Origin: Ktedonobacterales bacterium
GTDB lineage: Bacteria > Chloroflexota > Ktedonobacteria > Ktedonobacterales > Ktedonobacteraceae
NCBI GenBank assembly: GCA_027451525.1
Contig: DAIDJF010000008.1
Span: 45,621-109,620 of the forward strand
Length of the DNA: 64,000 nt
Reading direction: 5' to 3'
Shown: positions 42,465-51,189 of the stretch, one piece after another
Layout of the letters: each line of letters starts with the position of its first letter
Position numbering within the stretch: position 1 is the first letter of the stretch
Made by a program: the position numbers and the translations under genes
The notes under the pieces: generated by a model
Told to the model about the DNA's origin: nothing
Seen by the model: the letters and a program-made list of their open reading frames with translations, nothing else
The model's database searches: none

Positions 42465-43061
42465 CTACCAGCCCTCGCGATGGATATACTCTGTGTTGGC
42501 TTTGCGCCCGCGCTTGAGTGATGGTGAAGGAACATCTTGAGCGCGATGGCCGACGGGAATGATACCGACAGGCGTTACCTCAGCGGGAATGTTGAGCAGC
42601 GTGTGCAGTTCCTTAAGACCCTCTGCGGGAAATCCGGCAAAACCCGCACCTAGACCTTCTTCGACGGCAGCCAGTAAGAGAATCATCACGGCACAACCGA
42701 TATCCATGTGCCAGTAAGGAACAGGCCACTCGATTTCAGCACCGTTTTCATTCACCTTGTCGGATTCTTGATAGCGGCGGTGATACGCGGCCTCGCTGGT
42801 ACATGGAATAAAGAGGACGGGAGCCTCGGAGACGAATGGGTGAAAGCCGCCAGCAATGTATTCTTCCTCGCCACATAGCCGCCCAATCTCTTTTTTGAGA
42901 TCGGGCCGCGTGACGACAATGAAAGATTGCCCTTGCGTAAATCCTGCACTGGGCGCGTGGCGTGTCAATTCGAGCATACGGTCAATTACTTCGGATGCCA
43001 CAGGCTCAGAGGTAAAGTGACGGACCATACGACGTTTGCGGACTACTTCAGTGAACTCCAC
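42465..43061 (-). CDS. Nitroreductase-family protein (FMN)
   Basis: A 198-residue protein. FTEVVRKRRMVRHFTSEPVA is the N-terminal FMN-phosphate binding segment, APSAGFTQGQSFIVV the next strand, and AVMILLLAAVEEGLGAGFAG plus IPVGHRAQD the conserved C-terminal part. It is a typical NAD(P)H-dependent reductase of the nitro-FMN family and could act on nitroaromatics, quinones or other electron acceptors. Isolated gene, 60 bases from the peroxiredoxin start region. It may be part of an oxidative-stress neighbourhood with Bcp. Confidence 0.92.
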   Translation of the reverse strand: MEFTEVVRKRRMVRHFTSEPVASEVIDRMLELTRHAPSAGFTQGQSFIVVTRPDLKKEIGRLCGEEEYIAGGFHPFVSEAPVLFIPCTSEAAYHRRYQESDKVNENGAEIEWPVPYWHMDIGCAVMILLLAAVEEGLGAGFAGFPAEGLKELHTLLNIPAEVTPVGIIPVGHRAQDVPSPSLKRGRKANTEYIHREGW

Positions 43062-43120
43062 GGGATGTTCCTTTCCAGTAATGTTATCTGTATAGGAAAA
43101 TTCCTGACGAATTGGAGTGA

Positions 43121-43618
43121 TTAGAGACCTAATGACTCAATGGTATTTAGGACTTCCTGCGCGTGACCTTCTGCCTTGACCTTGTGCCAGATTTTGCGCA
43201 CGATGCCATCTTTATCGATCAGGAACGTCTCGCGGTTTACTCCCAGGTATTTCTTGCCATATAGATTTTTCTCTTTCCATACGCCGTACTGTTGTGAAAT
43301 CGTTGTATCGGTATCAGCGAGCAGTGGGAAAGACAGGCCGTATTTTTCGGCGAATTTTTGATGTGAGGCGATATCATCCGCGCTCACACCCAGGACCACG
43401 ACACCTCGTTTTTGCATCTCGTGGTCGGCATCACGGAATGAGCACGCTTCGGCTGTACAACCAGGGGTGTCATCTTTGGGATAGAAATAGAGCACGACGG
43501 TTTTGCCCTGTAAATCGGCCAGATGGACCTGTCCATTTTTCACGATTGTGTCATCTCCCACGGCGGGCAGGGTAAAATCGGGAGCTGATAGTTGTTCCTT
43601 GACCTCTGTATTGCTCAT
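43121..43618 (-). CDS. bcp: Thioredoxin-dependent thiol peroxidase (Bcp/PrxQ)
   Basis: ATG 43618 has GCGAGG about 6 bases upstream and gives 165 residues. The peroxidatic Cys and, five residues on, the resolving Cys are in DDTPGCTAEACSFRD, the PrxQ-type CxxxxC arrangement. LSAPDFTLPAVGDDTI and KTVVLYFYPKD lead to it, and KYGLSFPLLADTD follows. It reduces H2O2 and organic hydroperoxides with electrons from thioredoxin in the cytosol. Located next to a nitroreductase on the same strand. Confidence 0.95.
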   Translation of the reverse strand: MSNTEVKEQLSAPDFTLPAVGDDTIVKNGQVHLADLQGKTVVLYFYPKDDTPGCTAEACSFRDADHEMQKRGVVVLGVSADDIASHQKFAEKYGLSFPLLADTDTTISQQYGVWKEKNLYGKKYLGVNRETFLIDKDGIVRKIWHKVKAEGHAQEVLNTIESLGL

Positions 43619-43783
43619 ATAGACCTCGCTAGCAGTTTTTATGTTCAATCAATTCGGGTATCGATTAATCAGTGTACCACAGGACGAAAACTTTGGTGTC
43701 CTTGTTCTGGCTTGTATGTAAAGTCATGCTTTGATACGTATCAGTAAGAGATAGTTATCAATCAGTAATATGAGGAGGGCAAA

Positions 43784-44314
43784 TTGCAACAAAATCCTTA
43801 TCCAGATGGATCATTTAGTAGCGAACCTACTGAAGCCAATCCTGTGCCTGCACAGGACTCTATCCAGTCAGCAAGGCCCGTGTATCCTCAGTATGTACAA
43901 AACACGCCACCTGTAGGGCAACATGTTGCCTATACTGAGATTGAGCGACAAAATGCAGAAAGAGTTGTTGCTGAGCAGGATAGAGCTTATACGACTGCTT
44001 TTACCGTTGGTAAAGTGATTGACTACATCGGCTGGGTGTTGTTGGTACTAGAGGTCGCGCTGGCAGTGCGTTTTATATTCAAATTGATTGGAGCCGATCC
44101 GACGAACCCGTTTACAAATTTTCTCTACAACCTGACCAACATTTTTCTCTTTGTATTCAAAGGTATTGTAGCGAATCCGACATTTGGTGCGAATGGTGCA
44201 GAGGTCTTAGAGGCGACAACACTTATTGCTATGGCGATCTACGGTCTGATCTTCCTGCTCCTGAAGTTGTTGTTACGTACAGCCATTTCTCGACCAAATG
44301 AGCCTGTTGCGTAG
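43784..44314 (+). CDS. YggT-family membrane protein with Pro-rich N-terminus
   Basis: Starts at TTG 43784 with AGGAGG 6 bases upstream; no ATG in frame has such a site. It is 176 residues. The first 80 are polar, rich in Pro, Gln and Tyr and probably disordered in the cytosol. The last 95 hold two to three TM helices: VIDYIGWVLLVLEVALAVRF, NPFTNFLYNLTNIFLFVFKG and ATTLIAMAIYGLIFLLLKLL, with the RFIFKLIGADPTNPF motif of YggT proteins. YggT proteins are linked to cell-envelope or osmotic functions. It is followed closely by the zinc-ribbon membrane protein (23 bases), likely an operon. Confidence 0.8.
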   Translation: MQQNPYPDGSFSSEPTEANPVPAQDSIQSARPVYPQYVQNTPPVGQHVAYTEIERQNAERVVAEQDRAYTTAFTVGKVIDYIGWVLLVLEVALAVRFIFKLIGADPTNPFTNFLYNLTNIFLFVFKGIVANPTFGANGAEVLEATTLIAMAIYGLIFLLLKLLLRTAISRPNEPVA

Positions 44315-44337
44315 CAATGGAAGGGAGACAAAACGCT

Positions 44338-44607
44338 ATGTGTATGCTGGATGTACCATTTGTTTTTGCTGATTCCTCAGTCTCAGTTGGGGCAGTAATC
44401 GCCGTAATCATTCTCCTGGCCCTGATCGTGTTGAGTGTATCGCTCTGGCTGTTCCGCCAGCAACTTAAAGCCCGGCGCGCGTTGTTGGCAAGAAGCCAGC
44501 ATGTCGTAAAGCGTTGTCCTGGCTGTAACACGGTGATGGACGCGGAAGCCAGCTATTGTCCGAACTGTGGTCAGCCGATTCCACAGGTCACAACACTTGT
44601 CCAATAA
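44338..44607 (+). CDS. Small membrane protein with C-terminal zinc ribbon
   Basis: ATG 44338 is chosen since GGGAG lies 10 bases upstream; 89 residues. One TM helix (about 17-39) is followed by a basic stretch and a zinc ribbon (Cys60, 63, 74, 77: KRCPGCNTVMDAEASYCPNC). The ribbon would be cytosolic. Similar 'double zinc ribbon' tails are frequent in Chloroflexota membrane proteins, like the protein at 10079 where the ribbon is at the N-terminus. Function unknown. Co-transcribed with the YggT-like gene. Confidence 0.82.
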   Translation: MCMLDVPFVFADSSVSVGAVIAVIILLALIVLSVSLWLFRQQLKARRALLARSQHVVKRCPGCNTVMDAEASYCPNCGQPIPQVTTLVQ

Positions 44608-44636
44608 TGCTGTCTAGCTGAGCAGATTTTTAATAG

Positions 44637-44660
44637 GCCGGAGAAGCTCTGCTTCCCGGC
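44637..44660 (+). terminator. Hairpin after zinc-ribbon gene
   Basis: GCCGG(a)GAAGC / GCTTC CCGGC with a 3-base loop, 30 bases after the stop. No clear U-tract. Confidence 0.55.
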
Positions 44661-44867
44661 TCATTACTTGTTACCTTATTCGATTATTTTGTGGGTATTG
44701 GTAGTCTGGATGATATGCGCGGTCTGGTTTGTTATCGTGAATGGCGATTGGTTGATGCTTAGGGGTTAATCGTATCGAATGATGCCACCGTGTATAATGG
44801 TGTGTCTATTTTGTAGGCAACCGAGAGCATATAATCATAGTGTTTCTGAATGAAAGAGGATTATTGT

Positions 44868-45797
44868 ATGGTGTCCATACAAACTATACGTGTACATAAT
44901 TATGGTGGGCCAGAGCAGCTCACGCTTGAGCAGATTGAGCGTCCTGTGGCGCGAGAGGGTGAGGTCCTTGTACGTGTCTATGCTGCTGGGGTCAATCCAG
45001 TAGATTGGAAGATTCGCCAGGGATTTTTGAAGGATTTTCGTCCGATGCAATTTCCCTATATCCCTGGGGTTGATATTGCAGGCGTTATTGAAGAGGTAGG
45101 GCAGGGTGTGACAGCTTTCCAGAAAGGGCAAGCTGTGTACGGTCAAGGCATGGGTGCTTATGCCGAATATACGGTGGCATCTGTCTCGACTATTGCGCTT
45201 AAACCACAAAAACTGAGCTTTGACGAAGCGGCTACAATTCCAGTGGGAGCGACGACGGCTTGGCAGGGTCTTTTTGATTATGGGAAGTTGGAAGCTGGTC
45301 AGCGCGTGTTGATTCAAGGAGCAGCAGGTGGTGTGGGGCTGTTCGCGGTGCAATTTGCGCGCTGGAAAGGTGCACACGTGATTGGTACTGCCTCGCGTGC
45401 CAATGTGGATTTTGTGCGCTCGTTGGGAGCAGAGACAGTTGTTGATTATACTACGACAGCGGTAGAGCAGGTTGTGCATGACGTTGATCTGGTATTCGAC
45501 GGGGTAGGTGGGAATGCGTTGCCATCTTCTGTACAGGCACTAAAACGTGGCGGAACGCTGGTGACTATTGCTGGTCAACCACCAGCAGAGCTTGTAAAAG
45601 AGCGAGATGTGCATGTTGAGTCATTCTCTGCGCGTGTTTCTAGTGAACTGTTGCAAACCTTTGCGCAGCTAATAGATAGTGGTGAGGTCAAAGTTGCTGT
45701 GGCGACGACATTTCCTCTGTCTGAAGCCCGGCAGGCTCACCAGTTAAGCCAGAGTGGTCATGGACAGGGACGCATTGTGTTACACATTGCTGGCTAG
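44868..45797 (+). CDS. NADP-dependent quinone oxidoreductase-like (MDR family)
   Basis: ATG 44868 has AGAGGA 7 bases upstream; 309 residues. An MDR protein without structural zinc Cys residues. The catalytic-domain start is IRVHNYGGPEQLTLEQIERP, then AAGVNPVDWKIRQG and PYIPGVDIAGVIEEVG. The Rossmann motif is VLIQGAAGGVGLFAVQFA and GTASRANVDFVRSLGAE. It matches quinone oxidoreductase/zeta-crystallin-like enzymes that reduce quinones or enones with NADPH. Gene alone, with a strong terminator shared with the MFS gene beyond. Confidence 0.93.
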   Translation: MVSIQTIRVHNYGGPEQLTLEQIERPVAREGEVLVRVYAAGVNPVDWKIRQGFLKDFRPMQFPYIPGVDIAGVIEEVGQGVTAFQKGQAVYGQGMGAYAEYTVASVSTIALKPQKLSFDEAATIPVGATTAWQGLFDYGKLEAGQRVLIQGAAGGVGLFAVQFARWKGAHVIGTASRANVDFVRSLGAETVVDYTTTAVEQVVHDVDLVFDGVGGNALPSSVQALKRGGTLVTIAGQPPAELVKERDVHVESFSARVSSELLQTFAQLIDSGEVKVAVATTFPLSEARQAHQLSQSGHGQGRIVLHIAG

Positions 45798-45831
45798 CTA
45801 GCTGTGTACTTGCTGAAATCTGAGCATGAAG

Positions 45832-45869
45832 AAAATGGTGTGTACGACTATTACCGTACACACCATTTT
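45832..45869. terminator. Bidirectional terminator between convergent genes
   Basis: A 15-bp perfect stem (45832-45846 with 45855-45869) flanked by A and T runs. Confidence 0.9.
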
Positions 45870-45880
45870 GTTGACCGTTT

Positions 45881-47599
45881 TTATTCGTTGACGACATGTT
45901 TGCCTCGCAAGAGCGAGGTGATGGCGGCAACGAGGCACATCGCTGCTGAGAGATAGAAGACGCCATGAATGCCAATCGTAAAAGGTGTTGAAATCAAGTT
46001 AGGGAAGAAATTCTTGCCCAATAAGAGGGCTTGATTGGCTGCGGGGAGTGTCTGTAATACCTTGGCTGAAATGAGTGTTGCCATAGGGTTGTATCCCAGG
46101 AAGGCAGCAAAGAGGGCGGAAGTTGGCGGCAGGTGGGCAATATTGCTGGCAACAGAAGCTGGTACCCCTGCCTGAACCAGTCCACTTGTAAGGGCTATGG
46201 GCAGTGAGGCAGCCAGACCAGCGGTAATGATGCTAAAGAAGATGCCAATACTGACCAGAGAACCAGAATTTTGGAATGTTGCTCTCATGCCCGATGCGGC
46301 TCCACGTTGTTCGGCTGGTACGCTACCCATAACAGATGAGGTATTGGGTGAAGAGAACATGCCCTGACCCACTCCTAACATAAAGAGCAGCAACGCAAAC
46401 CAGATGTAATCGAAGTTAATGGGTAGGGTAGTCAGAAGCACGAAGCCGATTGCTTGAATGAGCATACCGATTGTGGAAAAGGCACGCGCTCCAAAACGAT
46501 CAGAAAGCCAGCCACTGATTGGTCCCATGACAACAAAGCCAACGAGCAAAGGCAGGAGATAGATGCCTGCCCAGAGTGGTGTGATAGCGTAATCGTAACC
46601 GTGTAGGGGGAGCCAGATACCTTGGAGCCAGATTACGAGCATGAACTGTAAGCCGCCACGTGCGATACTGGCCAGAAAACTGCTGGTGTTGCCTGCGGCG
46701 AACATACGAATCTTAAAGAGATCAAGACGGAACATGGGGTCTTCAGTATGTAATTCGATCCAGATGAAAGCGAGTAGAAGTAGTACTCCAAGCGTAAGAG
46801 CCACGATTACAAGAGGGTTTGTCCAGCCAGTAGGTGAACCACCATAAGGCTCAATGCCGTAGGTGATACCGAGTAGCAGGATAGTTGCGCCAAGGGCGAA
46901 TGTGACATTGCCTGCCCAGTCAATTTTCTGGTGTGCACGGATGATTGCAACTTCCCGTAACATCATGTATGCCCAAATTGTGCCAACGATGCCGACGGGA
47001 ACGCTGACGAGAAAGACGAGACGCCAGTCGAAGTAAGAGAGAATACCGCCCAAGATCAGACCGATAACGGAGCCGAGAATAGCAGCAATCTGGTTAATAC
47101 CGAGAGCCAGACCACGCTGATTGGCCGGGAATGCATCGGTGATAATCGCGGCACTATTGGCGAAGAGGAAACCAGAGCCGACACCTTGAATCAAACGGAA
47201 GATAATTAGCTCTAATGCACCAGTATTGCCAGTTCCTGGGGTGAGCCAGAGCAAGATACTGCCGACAGTAAAAATGGCAAAGCCGATGTTATAGAGGCGG
47301 ACACGTCCAAACATGTCGGAAATGCGACCAAAGGTCACGAGTAACGTAGCCGTGACGACCATATAGCCGAGCAGTATCCACAAAAAGTAGTTTGATTCGC
47401 CGGGTGCCAGAGGGCTGACGTGGATACCGTTGAAGATAGCAGGCAGGGAGATTAAAACGATGCTTGAGTCGATGCTTGCCATCAAAACGCCCAGGGTGGT
47501 ATTGGTCAGCGCGACCCATTTATAGTGTGGGCCAATAGGTTTGCGTGCGCGTGGGGTTCGTTGAGTGGCTTGCACGTCATCACGCTGTGAGACTGTCAT
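45881..47599 (-). CDS. DHA2-family MFS drug transporter (EmrB/QacA type, 14 TM)
   Basis: ATG 47599 follows AAAGGA by 6 bases; 572 residues. Motif D1 is NTTLGVLMASIDSSIVLISL. Motif A is FGRISDMFGRVRLYNIGF. Motif C appears in the TM5 region (QIAAILGSVIGLILGGILSY). About 14 TM helices and a long final loop fit DHA2 antiporters. It probably exports cationic or lipophilic drugs by proton antiport. No regulator is adjacent. A short basic N-terminal extension of about 25 residues precedes TM1. Confidence 0.94.
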   Translation of the reverse strand: MTVSQRDDVQATQRTPRARKPIGPHYKWVALTNTTLGVLMASIDSSIVLISLPAIFNGIHVSPLAPGESNYFLWILLGYMVVTATLLVTFGRISDMFGRVRLYNIGFAIFTVGSILLWLTPGTGNTGALELIIFRLIQGVGSGFLFANSAAIITDAFPANQRGLALGINQIAAILGSVIGLILGGILSYFDWRLVFLVSVPVGIVGTIWAYMMLREVAIIRAHQKIDWAGNVTFALGATILLLGITYGIEPYGGSPTGWTNPLVIVALTLGVLLLLAFIWIELHTEDPMFRLDLFKIRMFAAGNTSSFLASIARGGLQFMLVIWLQGIWLPLHGYDYAITPLWAGIYLLPLLVGFVVMGPISGWLSDRFGARAFSTIGMLIQAIGFVLLTTLPINFDYIWFALLLFMLGVGQGMFSSPNTSSVMGSVPAEQRGAASGMRATFQNSGSLVSIGIFFSIITAGLAASLPIALTSGLVQAGVPASVASNIAHLPPTSALFAAFLGYNPMATLISAKVLQTLPAANQALLLGKNFFPNLISTPFTIGIHGVFYLSAAMCLVAAITSLLRGKHVVNE

Positions 47600-47665
47600 A
47601 TCCAATCCTTTCCAAGTAGGTGTTGTGAGTGAGACGAATGCGTAATGAGAGGATAGTTCCTCTTA

Positions 47666-48247
47666 TTACAGATAGCATACATTACCGTTCACGTCAACGT
47701 AAAGATATGGAAGGACCAATTTTGCAAGAGAGGGAAGAATCCCTGTGGCAATGTATGCAGGCAAACGCACCATTTGTAATGCTAGCTGTAACAATGCAAT
47801 GGTGCCTACGAGTTGGCAGCCCTGGAGGCCATAGCCTTGCATGGCAAGTGCTGTTGTGGGGCCTGCGTTGCCAGTAAAGCCACTCATTGTGCCGATGAGT
47901 GCGCCCCATCCGGGCAATCCACGTTCGCCGATGGCAAAGTGTAGTTTCAATACATATCGCTGGAAGAGCAGGGCAAGGATGATGACGCTGACGCCGATTT
48001 TAAGCCAGTGGGCGTCAATACGGGGCCGGTAAAGAGCGTGGCAAGGAGGGCGGCGGGCAAGGCTCCTAAAGCGATGAGTAAGAACGCGTATCTGCACGTG
48101 GTGGCGTTGTACAATAAGCATGAAGAGGTTATTGCAGAGTTGTACTGGAACAACTATGGCGATAGCTTGTGCTGCAGGTAGGCGTAGCATCAAGATAGGG
48201 ATCAGATGTAAGAGCAGGTAATTGATCGGGAGTAGGCCAACGATCAC
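47666..48247 (-). pseudogene. TauE/SafE-like permease remnant with two compensating frameshifts
   Basis: From about 48247 the frame reads GLLPINYLLLHLIPILMLRL and VQLCNNLFMLIVQRHHVQI. The matching continuation (RYAFLLIALGALPAALLATL, then FTGPVLTPTGLK) lies in another frame from about 48090 to 48003, and the sequence returns to the first frame with IGVSVIILALLFQRYVLKLH and GTMSGFTGNAGPTTALAMQG. The shifts fall near 48086-48092 and in a short T-run near 47997-48001. The N-terminal helices are missing; it joins a ligase fragment. TauE/SafE proteins export sulfite or organic acids. Not functional as read. Confidence 0.7.
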
Positions 48248-48659
48248 CCGCTTCTTCAGCTTTTTTTGCTTGCCATGCTACAGGATCGAGAGTGAATAGA
48301 TCATTTAAGCTGAGAAGTTGTAATACGCGCAATTGTTCGTCAGCGTATAGAACTGGAATGTCAACTGGACGACCTGCCGTATCTGATGAACTAACGACAT
48401 CAGTAGCATCTTCAAAGCATGTGAGTTGTTCCCAATTGTCACGTAATTGTTGTTTGCGGATGATAGGCAGGTGATGGAACATGCCTGTGTGAATAAGTGT
48501 AAGAATATCATCGAAGCTGTGTGTGCCCCAGTGTGAGCGGTAGTATGGGTTTTGCCATCCAAGCGAAACCACATTTTCGAGGCGTTGTGTAAGCTTATGT
48601 TGGGATAGTGCGTTGAGTGGTTGAGATGGCATAGAAACAATATTCGCTGTTTGAGTTAT
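48129..48659 (-). pseudogene. N-terminal fragment of a phenylacetate-CoA-ligase-like AMP-binding enzyme, ATA at the start position
   Basis: QRLENVVSLGWQNPYYRSHW, LPIIRKQQLRDNWEQLTCF and VVSSSDTAGRPVDIPV resemble the first 150 residues of the PaaK/CoA-ligase group, including the Ser/Thr/Gly P-loop (S-S-x-T-x-G-R-P). A strong AGGAGG (48666-48671) lies 6 bases before ATA at 48659, where ATG would be expected; the next ATG is at 48632. The homology ends near 48250, where the TauE fragment begins in another frame. About two thirds of the enzyme are gone, so the gene is broken by a deletion or fusion. Confidence 0.65.
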
Positions 48660-48938
48660 AGCGTTCCTCCTGTCTGAATAGATTGTAAGCTTTGTCGCGG
48701 TATCTCTAATTACACATTAGTGTACGTGTATAGTGAACATTTTTCTGTAGCAAAGGATACAAAGAATGAGCACTAGATGGAGTTTTGGTGAATAAAATAT
48801 GAGGTGGTGAAAAAGTGAGAATGGAAGTGCTGTATATTTGACTTAGATATCTCATTGTCAGAGAAGACTACATTGCATAGTTGTCTCTGAGGCATAGAGA
48901 TGTGGGTAGATGATTAGCTTATTGATGGTATGCTCTTC
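48660..48938. other. AT-rich intergenic region, no gene seen
   Basis: About 280 bases between the ligase fragment and the NrtS-like gene. Contains the ligase ribosome site (48666-48671). No hairpin or ORF of note. Confidence 0.5.
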
Positions 48939-49217
48939 TTATTTGGTTTTTATTTCGTCTTGAATTGGTGCGTAAGACGGTATGTTGGTGAGGTCGCGTT
49001 GTCGTTTGCCCTGCACCTGACTATACATTGCGACTGCGAATGGCACGCAATAGGTTAGCAACAACGGCCAAATTTCAGCATATGTGAAATGCCCAGTAAG
49101 CAAAGCGGCACCGTGGTTGATGAGACCGAGGATAGTTCCGACAACGAGAGCCATTTTGAGAGAGAAGAGCAAGGTAGCGCGTTCCAAGCAATAAGCAAGC
49201 CATGATTTTTTTCGCAT
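48939..49217 (-). CDS. nrtS: NrtS-like small membrane protein (nitrate/nitrite transporter NrtS family)
   Basis: A 92-residue protein with two TM helices. SLKMALVVGTILGLINHGAA and LLTGHFTYAEIWPLLLTYCV follow the conserved 'LKVALVVGTIL.LINHGD' and 'LLTYCVPF' pattern I associate with NrtS, a short family reported in nitrate/nitrite transport in marine bacteria. The C-terminal tail is basic and cytosolic. The usual Asp after NHG is Ala here. No nitrate or nitrite reductase gene is in the window, so the role here is open. Confidence 0.65.
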   Translation of the reverse strand: MRKKSWLAYCLERATLLFSLKMALVVGTILGLINHGAALLTGHFTYAEIWPLLLTYCVPFAVAMYSQVQGKRQRDLTNIPSYAPIQDEIKTK

Positions 49218-49269
49218 ATGTCATTTTTCCTTATTAAGCAAAGATAAGCTCTTTAACAGTATAGTTATC

Positions 49270-49313
49270 CTGCTCAGCATGTCTGTAGCCTGGACTACAG
49301 ACATGCTGAGCAG
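49270..49313. terminator. Hairpin with 19-bp perfect stem
   Basis: Arms 49270-49288 and 49295-49313, 6-base loop, between the OsmC gene end and the NrtS start. The U-tract is weak for the minus strand. Confidence 0.7.
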
Positions 49314-49390
49314 AAAAATACTATTTGGGTTGTTATGGCACATCTTTGCTAACAAAAATGTGAAGATATATCCATTTGGGGGGAAACTAC

Positions 49391-49945
49391 TTATTGCTCC
49401 TGAAGCAAGAGTGGATGGTCATTCAAGTGTACTTCTAGTGCGAAAGGAACAGGTTGTTGCAAGGATTGAGCGGCATGACAGGCACGTTCAGCGTGTTCGA
49501 TTAGTAGACGAACTTGTTTGTCTGGCGCGGTACTGCGAATCTTCAGCTCATAAGTCACCCGTTCAAATGCTCCGTTTGGGCCTTCCATGCCGAATTTATC
49601 GGCGACATCGAACTCTGCTCGTACATCGGCTTGCACATCTTCAAGTGGGACATCATAGATGGGGGCAAAACGAGCGAGTTGTGTGATAAGGCAGAAAGCG
49701 ACACCAGCGACGAAATATTGTAAAGGAGTTGGTCCTAGATCTGTTCCGCCGCGTGCTGCGGGTTCGTCAGACTCAATGTGAAATCTACCGACACGTCCCT
49801 CGATGTGCATGTCTTCGAGTAGCTTTGCCACCGCGCGAATAGTAGTTTTACCACTTTTAGGGTTGGTTGCAAGACGTAGGCGCGTCTGCTCATAGGCCTG
49901 ACGGCCCTTTTCCATATCAACGCGATTGTTTGAGGTTTCAGCCAT
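49391..49945 (-). CDS. OsmC-family protein
   Basis: A 184-residue protein. GGTDLGPTPLQYFVAGVAFC and CLITQLARFAPIYDVPLEDV hold the first peroxidatic Cys region, and LIEHAERACHAAQSLQQPV the second Cys, matching OsmC/Ohr-type thiol peroxidases. The FHIESDEPAARGG strand before it is standard. It probably detoxifies organic hydroperoxides using lipoyl or thiol reductants. Isolated on the minus strand. The 114-base upstream region has no obvious OhrR-like dyad. Confidence 0.9.
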   Translation of the reverse strand: MAETSNNRVDMEKGRQAYEQTRLRLATNPKSGKTTIRAVAKLLEDMHIEGRVGRFHIESDEPAARGGTDLGPTPLQYFVAGVAFCLITQLARFAPIYDVPLEDVQADVRAEFDVADKFGMEGPNGAFERVTYELKIRSTAPDKQVRLLIEHAERACHAAQSLQQPVPFALEVHLNDHPLLLQEQ

Positions 49946-50058
49946 CCTAGCTCTCCTTTTAGCTGTTCAATAATGTACCTACTGAAACAAGCAAGGAATA
50001 TAGGATATTCCTCATCTTTACGTGCTGTCTGCGTTCTAATTAAAATACTAGCAGGCAT

Positions 50059-51168
50059 TTATGTTGTGTGCATGGTTGGGCTACCATCCATGTCGTGGAG
50101 GGCAGGAAAGATAAAGCGCGGAATCAGGTCTGTAATTTGTTTGGCTTGATCGGGATGGTCACGAACTGTAAGTGTTGAAGCAGTTGTGACTATCACAAGG
50201 TCGAGCGATGGAATAACGTAGATGAGCCTGCCGCTATAACCGGAGGCGAAGAAAGCTGGATGTCCTTGGTGTGTGGTAAGCCACCACAAGAAGCCATAAG
50301 GAGTATTGAGGGGAGGGCCACCTGCGCTTTGTTGGTGTATCGATTGAGTAAAGTACGCTGCGGGAAGCATGTGTGAACCGTTCCAGGTTCCTTGCTTAAG
50401 GCAGAGATAGCCGATTTTTGCCATATCGCGAGCTGTTAGATGAAGGCCAAAGCTACCCGTATTGTGGCCTTGCGGGTCTACTTTCCAGGGAAAGCCGTTT
50501 TGCTCGTCCCAATATGCATCGCCGTGCCAGGTATGTGCTCCCTGTGGTTCTCGTTGCCAGATAAAGCGCATGTTGTCGTGTTGCCAGATGCCCAGGGTGG
50601 CAAAAAGTGTTGTATGGGCATAAGTGGCTGCATTCATTCCAGTGACACGAGTGAGAATGCCTGCAAGGATATCGACGTCGTGACTATCATAGTAGAAAAC
50701 CTCGCCTGGTTGGTGCAGCATAGGGCGTTGTATCGCCAGTGCGACAGGGTTAAGCCAGTATTCGTGCGGAAATTCGTGAGAAAAGCCGCCTGTAAGGTTC
50801 AAGAGATGACGAAGTGTAACTGCGTGCTTGCGTGGATCGGTTTCTTGAGATGCCAGTTCAGGAAAAAAATCCAGCATGGGCTGGTCGATACTCGTTAATT
50901 TGCCTTCAGCGAGGGCGATTCCGATCAATAGCGAGACGATGCTTTTGGTCGCTGAGGCAATGTTGTTGTAACTGTCTTTATGAAACCCCTGGTAGTAGGT
51001 CTCAAATGCGAGGTAGCCATGACGTACAATTAGTATGTTATGCAGGCCGGGGATTGTTGCGTCAATATATTCCAGCATCTGTGCCAAGATTGCCGGGTCA
51101 ACCTGTACCTCTTCTGGAGGAGCAGTACGCCAGTCTTCGGTGGGCCAGTAATTAGGTGCATGCTGCAT
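50059..51168 (-). CDS. Beta-lactamase-family serine hydrolase (class C / DUF-type)
   Basis: ATG 51168 has AGAGG 8 bases upstream; 369 residues. The SxxK nucleophile motif is SATKSIVSLLIG. The Tyr motif is YYDSHDVDILAGI (Y-x-S/N position). The third motif region is HPAFFASGYSGRLIYVI, a His/Ser-Gly rather than KTG, as in many esterase-type relatives. MRFIWQREPQGAHTW separates them. No signal peptide, so it is probably a cytosolic esterase or peptidase rather than an antibiotic-resistance enzyme. It ends 113 bases from OsmC on the same strand. Confidence 0.88.
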   Translation of the reverse strand: MQHAPNYWPTEDWRTAPPEEVQVDPAILAQMLEYIDATIPGLHNILIVRHGYLAFETYYQGFHKDSYNNIASATKSIVSLLIGIALAEGKLTSIDQPMLDFFPELASQETDPRKHAVTLRHLLNLTGGFSHEFPHEYWLNPVALAIQRPMLHQPGEVFYYDSHDVDILAGILTRVTGMNAATYAHTTLFATLGIWQHDNMRFIWQREPQGAHTWHGDAYWDEQNGFPWKVDPQGHNTGSFGLHLTARDMAKIGYLCLKQGTWNGSHMLPAAYFTQSIHQQSAGGPPLNTPYGFLWWLTTHQGHPAFFASGYSGRLIYVIPSLDLVIVTTASTLTVRDHPDQAKQITDLIPRFIFPALHDMDGSPTMHTT

Positions 51169-51189
51169 CAAGATAGCCTCTTTTCTTGT

